Source: Xylogone sp. PMI_703
Lineage: Eukaryota > Ascomycota > Leotiomycetes
Direction of reading: 5' to 3'
Length of the DNA: 64,000 bases
Assembly: GCA_021399445.1 (NCBI GenBank)
Contig: JAJTUQ010000008.1
Coordinates: 372,001-436,000, forward strand
Positions within the stretch are counted from its first letter, which is position 1, and each line of letters begins with the position of its first letter. The notes beneath the pieces are model-generated. The model did no database searches, was not told where the DNA came from, and worked only from the letters and a program-made list of their open reading frames with translations. Below are positions 62,522-64,000 of the stretch, piece after piece. The position numbers were made by a program, and so were the translations under genes.

Positions 62522-63490
62522 GAATTATATTCAAAGGAAAGCATAAACTCCAGGGGTGGCTGGATGACTTACCAAAAGGCTGGCGAATTGAAATGAGTAA
62601 AAACGGGTGCTCAACCAACGATTGGGACTGAATTGGCTTCAAGAAATGTTCGATCCATTCAGTAAGCCATACACCAAAGGCCGATACTGTCTGTATGCCT
62701 CCACATTCTTCCCATCTCCTCCAGCCACTAGATGTGAGCTGTTTTTCGGTTTTAAAGCGGGCATACGGAGCTCAAATTCAAGGCAAAATGCGTCAGAATA
62801 TCCACCATATTGACAAATTCGATTTCCTCGAAATCTACCCACTTATTCGTCAGGAAACCTTCAAATCAACTACTATTTGTCAAGGATTTGCAGCTACCGG
62901 TTTGGTGCCATATGATCGATCGCGCGTACTGACCAAATTGCATATAGAGGTGCATACTCCTACCGCCCCCACCCCCCCCCCCCCCCGGGAAGCACTCATA
63001 CCACCAATTCCTCGGCATCTTGGGTTCCAGAGACACCTCATAACGCAATTCAATTACAAAGGCAAAGCACAAGTATCGACAGGATGCTCAGGCAATATAG
63101 AAGTCCTTCTACACCTACTAAAGTTGCGTTTAATCAATTGGTTAAAGGATGCGAAATGGCTATGCACAATGCGATATTTTTGCCAAGGAAGTGGAGCAAT
63201 TAAGAGCCGCAATTCAACAGTTCAAACAGCTTCTACGGGTGTGGCGGATGGTACAGAGGTCCAAGAAGTGGTAGATTCAGCAAATCCATCCCCACCTCTA
63301 GAGGCTTTACAGGCTCCTACGCGTCGCCCACCAAAGTGCTCAGAGTGTGGAGTTATTGGCCATAGAAGGAACAAGTGCCCTAGTTTAGCTAGCAATTAGA
63401 TATATCTAATTATATCTTGTTTGTGGTTGAATATTTGGTGTTGAGTGCCAAAGTGGTAGAGAAGGTGATCGGAGAGACCGGGAAATACGT
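62522..63490 (+). pseudogene. Pogo-type transposase, copy D, with a deletion across the catalytic Asp
   Basis: Begins at the hAT-3 junction in frame (IIFKGKHKLQGWLDDLPKGW, IEMSKNG). After PYTKGRY it jumps to CMPPHSSHLLQPLDVSCF, so about 90 bp encoding LDGHGSH and its flanks in copy A are missing. A run of 15 Cs near 62972-62986 precedes a section read in the wrong frame relative to copy A. A second shift near 63185 restores the frame, and the protein ends with the zinc knuckle CSECGVIGHRRNKC at 63335-63380. The right terminus (GACCGGGAAATACGT) ends about 63490 before TA. It is catalytically dead. Confidence 0.85.
62972..62986 (+). repeat. Mononucleotide run of 15 C
   Basis: Seen directly. 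It lies in the Pro-rich linker of pogo copy D (CCTCCTCCTCCA at the same place in copy A). Length errors are likely here in both replication and sequencing. Confidence 0.9.
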
Positions 63491-63492
63491 TA

Positions 63493-64000
63493 TAGCTTCA
63501 AGAAGAGCTCACCGTAGTCTCAATTACAACGAACTCAGCACTCTCCCAATGGAATACAGAGGAATCGTGAACCGCGACAAAATGAACTGAAGATTTTATA
63601 GCACAATGGCAAGGAACGTGAATAACTAGCATTATATTTGGTTAAGGGACGTCAATAGTCATTGCCCAGCATAGTAGAGCCTGTCATAGCTCGGTTCGGG
63701 ACCACTTTTCCGAGTGCTCCGATGTTTGTTTCCCGAGACGCCAGTAGGAGAGTGGCAAACTTGTATTCTGAGTCAGAACTACAGCCCCCTAAATGTAAGT
63801 ATTTTAGGCTCACCGCCTGGCAAGGGGTCAATCATTGCTGAAACCCCTTCCCGTACCACTTTCACGGGCAGGGATAGCTTACAGAATACTTCGCTTAGCA
63901 AGTAAGCACAGCGAATCTTTTCTGACAACCACTAAGCACACGTCTTGCCGCCAACCTCAAGAATTATTTCCTTTTCAATGTTAAGGCACCATGAAACCTC
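63493..64000. other. Sequence to the right of pogo copy D, no gene recognised
   Basis: Only short frames such as 63714-63905. No repeat of the left part of the window is seen. Confidence 0.4.

Noticed and set aside
63714..63905. Short plus-strand frame near the right end
   Set aside because: No motif, no neighbour relation, and length expected by chance.
1..64000. A CRISPR array, bacterial operon or prophage
   Set aside because: No spaced direct repeats of the right form; introns and fungal families throughout mark the sequence as eukaryotic.

Overview
This is a transposon-rich stretch of a filamentous ascomycete (Pezizomycotina) genome. The Eurotiomycete-like character is an inference. The evidence is: short spliceosomal introns (about 40-70 nt); two Zn2Cys6 transcription factors with a fungal-specific regulatory domain; a fungal NLR-type NACHT protein; a GH54 arabinofuranosidase fragment; an OrsD-type zinc-finger fragment; and an AT-rich tract of the kind left by repeat-induced point mutation (RIP). 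Nothing in it looks bacterial, and I found no tRNA or rRNA gene.

Layout. 0-6 kb: two adjacent pogo/Fot1-type DNA transposons (A partial, B complete with TIRs and TA duplications) and a decayed hAT element. 6.2-10.1 kb: a chloroperoxidase-like alpha/beta hydrolase gene cut in two by a 2.8-kb MULE with a 9-bp target duplication. 10.6-11.7 kb: remnants of another MULE and of a GH5 exo-1,3-beta-glucanase. 12.6-17.1 kb: the best gene in the window, a nucleoside-phosphorylase/NACHT/HEAT-repeat NLR with 13 near-identical repeats. 18.2-19.6 kb: pogo and OrsD pseudogenes. 20.4-28.4 kb: two multi-exon Zn2Cys6 regulators facing outward around a poorly understood middle. 28.5-34.3 kb: gene debris containing four copies of a Myb/SANT-like module, a chromodomain/AT-hook protein, ankyrin fragments, a gag fragment and a perfect 37-bp foldback element. 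34.6-36.5 kb: extreme AT-rich tract with two GC-richer islands. 37.7-39.9 kb: a large jacalin-like lectin protein followed at once by a PD-(D/E)XK-like domain. 40.5-46.0 kb: scattered single-copy genes (possible OB-fold protein, truncated O-methyltransferase, RGS protein, RING-H2 membrane protein). 46.9-49.1 kb: second AT-rich tract holding an eroded Zn2Cys6 gene. 51.9-64 kb: nested transposons: MULE-2, a pogo remnant, a possible piggyBac fragment, MULE-3, a truncated abfB, a Tc1/mariner tail, hAT-2, half of hAT-3, and a pogo copy with its catalytic region deleted.

The genes do not form one operon or pathway. The common theme is transposon activity and decay in an accessory compartment. Host genes have been split or truncated (hydrolase, GH5, abfB, O-methyltransferase, RING protein). 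Tryptophan codons have become stops at the same positions in different MULE copies. Fast-evolving non-self-recognition-type genes (NLR, ankyrin, lectin) sit in between. Exon structures were worked out by hand from splice motifs and frame continuity; family calls rest on recognised motifs, not on database searches.
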